DNA of 11,421 bases, taken from Chloroflexota bacterium. GTDB lineage: Bacteria > Chloroflexota > Limnocylindria > QHBO01. The stretch spans positions 1 through 11,421 of the forward strand of contig VBJP01000081.1 in the NCBI GenBank assembly GCA_005880165.1. Reading direction: 5' to 3'. The position numbers and the translations under genes are program-made. The notes below the pieces were generated by a model. It was not told the DNA's origin. It searched no databases and worked only from the letters and a program-made list of their open reading frames with translations. Positions 8,842 through 11,421 of the stretch are shown in pieces (position 1 is the stretch's first letter; every line of letters begins with the position of its first letter).

Positions 8842-9981
8842 ATGGGCGCCGCAGCTACGACATTTGTTGACAACGTGCGGGAGCGCGCATGGCGCGCATT
8901 CGACTGGCAGCTGCTCCTCTACGTGGCGCTCATCGTCGGGTTCGGCGTGGTCATGGGCTACTCGGCCTCGTTCAACGAGGCGGGACAGTCCGAGGGCGGG
9001 ATCAGCCAGACGGTCAAGACGCTGCTGTGGGTGGGCATCGGGTTCACGATCTTCTTCGTCGCTGCCTCGATCGACTATCACTGGCTGACGACCTTCACCG
9101 CGCCGATCTACATCGGGGTCCTGCTGCTGCTCGTGCTGAACCTGGTCATCGGGAGGAGCCTCAACGGCGCCACCCTCTCGATCAGCGTGGCGGGCCTCGA
9201 CTTCCAGGTCAGCGAGGTCAGCAAGGTGCTGATGATCGTGGTCCTGGCCAGCTGGTTGTCGGGGAGACGCGAAAAGATCGGGAGGCTGTCGACGATCGTC
9301 GGAGCGGCGATCCTGATGGGAATCCCTACGTTCCTCGTCTTCCGGCAGCCGGACCTGGGGACCGCGCTCGTGTTCGTGGCGATCCTGGTCGCGATGTTGT
9401 TCATGAGCGGCGCCTCGATTGGCTGGATGGCGCTGCTGGCCGGTGGCGTGGTCGCCGCCGCCCCAGTGGCGGTGAACGCCCTGGCGGCCTACCAGCGAGC
9501 CCGTCTCTTCTGCTTCCTCAACCCCTATGCCGATCCGCAGGGGGCTTGCTATCAGCTGGTCCAGGCCCTGAACGCCGTGGGTTCGGGTGGTTGGTTCGGG
9601 CAGGGCCTCACCGCGGGGCGCCAGAACCAGCTCGGCTACCTGCCTGTCCAGACCACCGATTTCATCTTCACCGTTGTGGCCGAGGAGCTGGGGTTCGTGG
9701 GCGGGCTGCTGATGCTGAGCCTGTTCGCCCTCCTCCTATGGAGGATCCTGGTCATCGGGTGGGGAGCTCGCGACGCGCTCGGCTCGATGGTTGCCTGGGG
9801 GCTGGCGAGCATGCTCCTCTTTCAGCTGCTGGTGAACGTGGGCATGGTGATCGGCATCATGCCGGTCACCGGCATTCCGCTGCCGTTCATCACCTATGGC
9901 GGTTCCAGCATGATCAGCCTCCTGTTCGGGATGGGCATCCTCGAGTCGGTCCGCGTCCATGCCAAAAAGCAGACGTTCTGA
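8842..9981 (+). CDS. rodA: SEDS peptidoglycan glycosyltransferase RodA
   Basis: RodA polymerises lipid II into glycan strands in the elongasome and works in complex with PBP2. The 379-residue product has roughly ten membrane segments after a cytoplasmic N-terminus (1-22). The family's late block is well kept: L226-N-P (with Y229), GSGGWFGQGL (247-256), the long loop ending TTDFIFTVVAEELGF (271-285) with the catalytic-type Asp at D273, and the C-terminal PVTGIPLPFITYGGSS (341-356). The early SEDS signature is altered. Where most members have G-A-x-R-W-I and Q-P-S-E-x-x-K, this protein reads GATLSISVAGLDFQVSEVSK (109-128), losing Arg-Trp and the Pro of QPSE. The start is ATG at 8842, with GGGAGG about 12 nt upstream. 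It lies 5 bp after mrdA and 2 bp before the DUF2344 gene. FtsW is the alternative, disfavoured by the mreD-mrdA context. Confidence 0.93.
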   Translation: MGAAATTFVDNVRERAWRAFDWQLLLYVALIVGFGVVMGYSASFNEAGQSEGGISQTVKTLLWVGIGFTIFFVAASIDYHWLTTFTAPIYIGVLLLLVLNLVIGRSLNGATLSISVAGLDFQVSEVSKVLMIVVLASWLSGRREKIGRLSTIVGAAILMGIPTFLVFRQPDLGTALVFVAILVAMLFMSGASIGWMALLAGGVVAAAPVAVNALAAYQRARLFCFLNPYADPQGACYQLVQALNAVGSGGWFGQGLTAGRQNQLGYLPVQTTDFIFTVVAEELGFVGGLLMLSLFALLLWRILVIGWGARDALGSMVAWGLASMLLFQLLVNVGMVIGIMPVTGIPLPFITYGGSSMISLLFGMGILESVRVHAKKQTF

Positions 9982-9983
9982 CG

Positions 9984-10697
9984 ATGGCGAAGGCGCGCAC
10001 CGAGCAGCCCAGGCAGCGATGGCAGCTGCTCTTCAGCCGGACCGATCCGCTGCTCCGCATGCGGCAGCAGCAGGTGATCGAGGAGTGGGAGCGCGTACTT
10101 CGAGAGGCTGGGCTGCCGCTCTCCGAATCGAATGCCAAGCGGCCGCGTCCCCGCCTGCAGCTCGCGGCCAACCTTCCGGTCGGCGTTGAGCTGCGCGGTG
10201 AGATCCTGGAGGCGCATTTCGACGAGCTGGTGCCGATGGATCGCATCGAGGCCGCGGGCGCGCTCCTCCCGGAGGGCCTTGCGCTGGTCGATGCGCGCGA
10301 GGTGTGGCATGGGTTTCCGTCCGCCGCTTCGCAGGTCCGCGCCGCGGAATACGAGGTCATCGTCCATTCGCCGCGAGAGCTGAGCGAAGAGGCCTTGCGC
10401 GGGGCAGTGGTACGGCTCCTCGGGCGGGCCCGCCTGCCCGGGATGCGGCGCCGAGGCGAAACCCAGCGGCGGGCTGACACGGGGCAGCGCGACCTGCGGC
10501 CGTACATCGAGGACGTCGAGGTGCTGTCGATCGACGAGGCCGAGCGCCGCGCGCACCTGCGCGTCGTCCTGCGCCACGATCCAACCGGCGCGGGCCGTCC
10601 CGAGGACGTCGTGCACGCCCTCGATCTCCCCCTGAACACGGAGCGCACCATCCGCAGGCGGCTCCTGTTCGTTGACACTCCCCCCATCGCCCGGTAG
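9984..10697 (+). CDS. DUF2344 (TIGR03936-type) radical SAM-associated protein
   Basis: This 237-residue protein matches the DUF2344 family, in which members are fused to, or encoded beside, a B12-binding radical SAM protein (TIGR03960 type) and often lie upstream of rplU. The biochemical role is not settled. Family features seen are W-Q-L-L-F-S-R-T-D-P-L near the N-terminus, EWERVLREAGLPLS followed by RPRPRLQLAANLPVGVE (helix then strand), and LPEGLALVDAREV then RAAEYEVIVH. The C-terminal third (LDLPLNTERTIRRRLLF) is basic. The usual R-[FY]-[LI]-S-H-L-D segment is replaced by RMRQQQVIEEW. The ATG at 9984 is 2 bp after the rodA stop with no clear ribosome site, so translation may depend on coupling to rodA. 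The radical SAM partner is absent from the adjacent sequence. The last codons contain the -35 box of the rplU promoter. Confidence 0.82.
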   Translation: MAKARTEQPRQRWQLLFSRTDPLLRMRQQQVIEEWERVLREAGLPLSESNAKRPRPRLQLAANLPVGVELRGEILEAHFDELVPMDRIEAAGALLPEGLALVDAREVWHGFPSAASQVRAAEYEVIVHSPRELSEEALRGAVVRLLGRARLPGMRRRGETQRRADTGQRDLRPYIEDVEVLSIDEAERRAHLRVVLRHDPTGAGRPEDVVHALDLPLNTERTIRRRLLFVDTPPIAR

Positions 10698-10700
10698 ACT
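10672..10700 (+). promoter_or_regulatory. strong sigma-70-type promoter for rplU
   Basis: A perfect TTGACA (10672-10677) is followed after exactly 17 bp by TAGACT (10695-10700; four of six matches, keeping the key second A and final T). The -35 lies within the coding sequence of the DUF2344 gene, and the first three bases of the -10 are its TAG stop. Transcription would start near 10707, so rplU is not solely dependent on the rodA operon. Confidence 0.75.
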
Positions 10701-10709
10701 GCTCGCTCC

Positions 10710-10755
10710 GCGGGCTCGGTCGGCCCGCTTTGCTGTGCGCCGCGCCGCGGTGCGC
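10710..10755 (+). promoter_or_regulatory. two-hairpin leader of rplU, possible autoregulatory element
   Basis: The leader of about 84 nt between the predicted transcription start (about 10707) and the rplU ATG contains two adjacent stem-loops. The first pairs GCGGGC (10710-10715) with GCCCGC (10723-10728) and is followed by TTTG. The second pairs GTGCGCCGC (10735-10743) with GCGGTGCGC (10747-10755) over a 3-nt loop, nine pairs including two G-U. An unstructured A/C-rich stretch and GGAGAG (10780-10785, 5 nt before ATG) follow. L21 leaders that regulate rplU are known in Firmicutes; homology to them cannot be judged here. The first hairpin could instead be a weak terminator for the rodA operon. 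Confidence 0.45.
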
Positions 10756-10790
10756 GGACGGCCCACACATCACACCCACGGAGAGCACGC

Positions 10791-11421
10791 ATGTACGCCG
10801 TCCTGATGACCGGCGGGAAGCAATATCGGGTCGAGGCTGGATCGACGCTGGTCGTCGAAAAGATCGGTGGCGAGCCTGGAAGCTCGGTCACGTTCGAGCG
10901 CATCCTGCTGGTCGGGGACGGAGACGCCGTGACGGTCGGGAGCCCCACGGTCGCGGGCGCCTCGGTGAGCGCCACGGTGCTCGGCGAGGCCCTCGGACCC
11001 AAGATCGTCGTCTTCAAGTTCAAGCAGAAGGTCAAGTACCGCCGTCGCACCGGTCACCGTCAGCACCTGACCCGGCTCCGGATCGATTCGATCAGCGCCG
11101 ATGGCAAGACGGTCAAGGCCCAGCCACCGGAGCCGGCGGCTCCGAAGGCGGCCGCCACACCGGCCAGGACGCCCCGGCGCGCGGTGAAGGCCCAGGCCGC
11201 CAAACCGACCCGCCGGCAGGCTGCGACCGAGGCCGTAGCGCCGGCGGAGCCCAAGCCCAAGCCTTCACGCAGGCGAGTGGCTCCGAAGGCGTCCGGATCG
11301 ACTGAGCAGGGATTGGCGGCGCCTAAGCGGGCCAGGCGAACGAAGGCCTCAAGCGAGACGGAGACCACGGAGGCCGCCGAGGAGGCATCATCGGCCCAGG
11401 AAACGAAGCCCAAGCCCAGGA
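10791..11421 (+). CDS. rplU: 50S ribosomal protein L21 with long C-terminal tail, 3' end cut by window edge
   Basis: L21 binds 23S rRNA in the large ribosomal subunit. Residues 1-104 are a complete L21 domain: MYAVLMTGGKQYRVEAG at the start, a central beta-barrel, then the basic FKFKQKVKYRRRTGHRQHLTRLRI block (76-98) that contacts rRNA. Most L21 proteins end about here. This one continues at least to residue 210 and is still open at the window end. The extension is rich in Ala, Pro, Lys and Arg (about 108-187), resembling histone H1-type tails, then more acidic (ETETTEAAEEA, 189-199), and is probably disordered. The start is ATG at 10791 with GGAGAG 5 nt upstream. rpmA (L27) usually follows rplU and would be expected beyond the window. 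The tail could add rRNA or DNA contacts, but nothing shows its role. Confidence 0.95.
   Translation, partial: MYAVLMTGGKQYRVEAGSTLVVEKIGGEPGSSVTFERILLVGDGDAVTVGSPTVAGASVSATVLGEALGPKIVVFKFKQKVKYRRRTGHRQHLTRLRIDSISADGKTVKAQPPEPAAPKAAATPARTPRRAVKAQAAKPTRRQAATEAVAPAEPKPKPSRRRVAPKASGSTEQGLAAPKRARRTKASSETETTEAAEEASSAQETKPKPR

Noticed and set aside
8889..9983. Upstream extension of the DUF2344 frame across rodA
   Set aside because: The reading frame is open over rodA by chance; the extension is Arg/Gly-rich without family similarity, and the conserved protein starts at ATG 9984.

Overview
This GC-rich window holds two divergent blocks of core chromosomal genes facing each other across one short intergenic region (about 6150-6409). 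No mobile element, CRISPR array, tRNA or rRNA is visible. Gene content and order (parA-parB-gyrB, a rodA operon running into a DUF2344 gene and rplU) suggest a high-GC free-living bacterium, perhaps an uncultured Chloroflexota lineage. That placement is an inference with low confidence.

The minus-strand block, read in its own direction, is parA, parB, gyrB, a small DUF4287-like gene, a hotdog thioesterase and gyrA (truncated by the window start). parA/parB overlap by 8 bp, parB/gyrB share ATGA and DUF4287/thioesterase share GTGA. This looks like one translationally coupled unit joining chromosome segregation (ParAB) to DNA supercoiling (GyrAB), with two poorly understood small genes between the gyrase genes.

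The intergenic region contains a near-perfect parS centromere site (6263-6278), an extended -10 promoter for parA, an opposing -10 box for the plus-strand operon, and two small perfect inverted repeats that could be operators.

The plus-strand block is mreD, mrdA (PBP2), rodA, a DUF2344 gene and rplU (truncated by the window end). The first three build the lateral cell wall (elongasome). mreB and mreC are not next to mreD. rplU has its own strong promoter, whose -10 box starts on the stop codon of the DUF2344 gene, and a structured leader of about 84 nt.

I see no wholly new system. The points most worth a second look are: quinolone-resistance-type residues at natural positions in both gyrase subunits; parS placed between the segregation and cell-wall operons; an mreD with no canonical start codon in its N-terminal region; an L21 protein with a tail of at least 100 residues; a two-hairpin rplU leader; a RodA with an altered SEDS signature; and a DUF2344 gene without its usual radical SAM partner.
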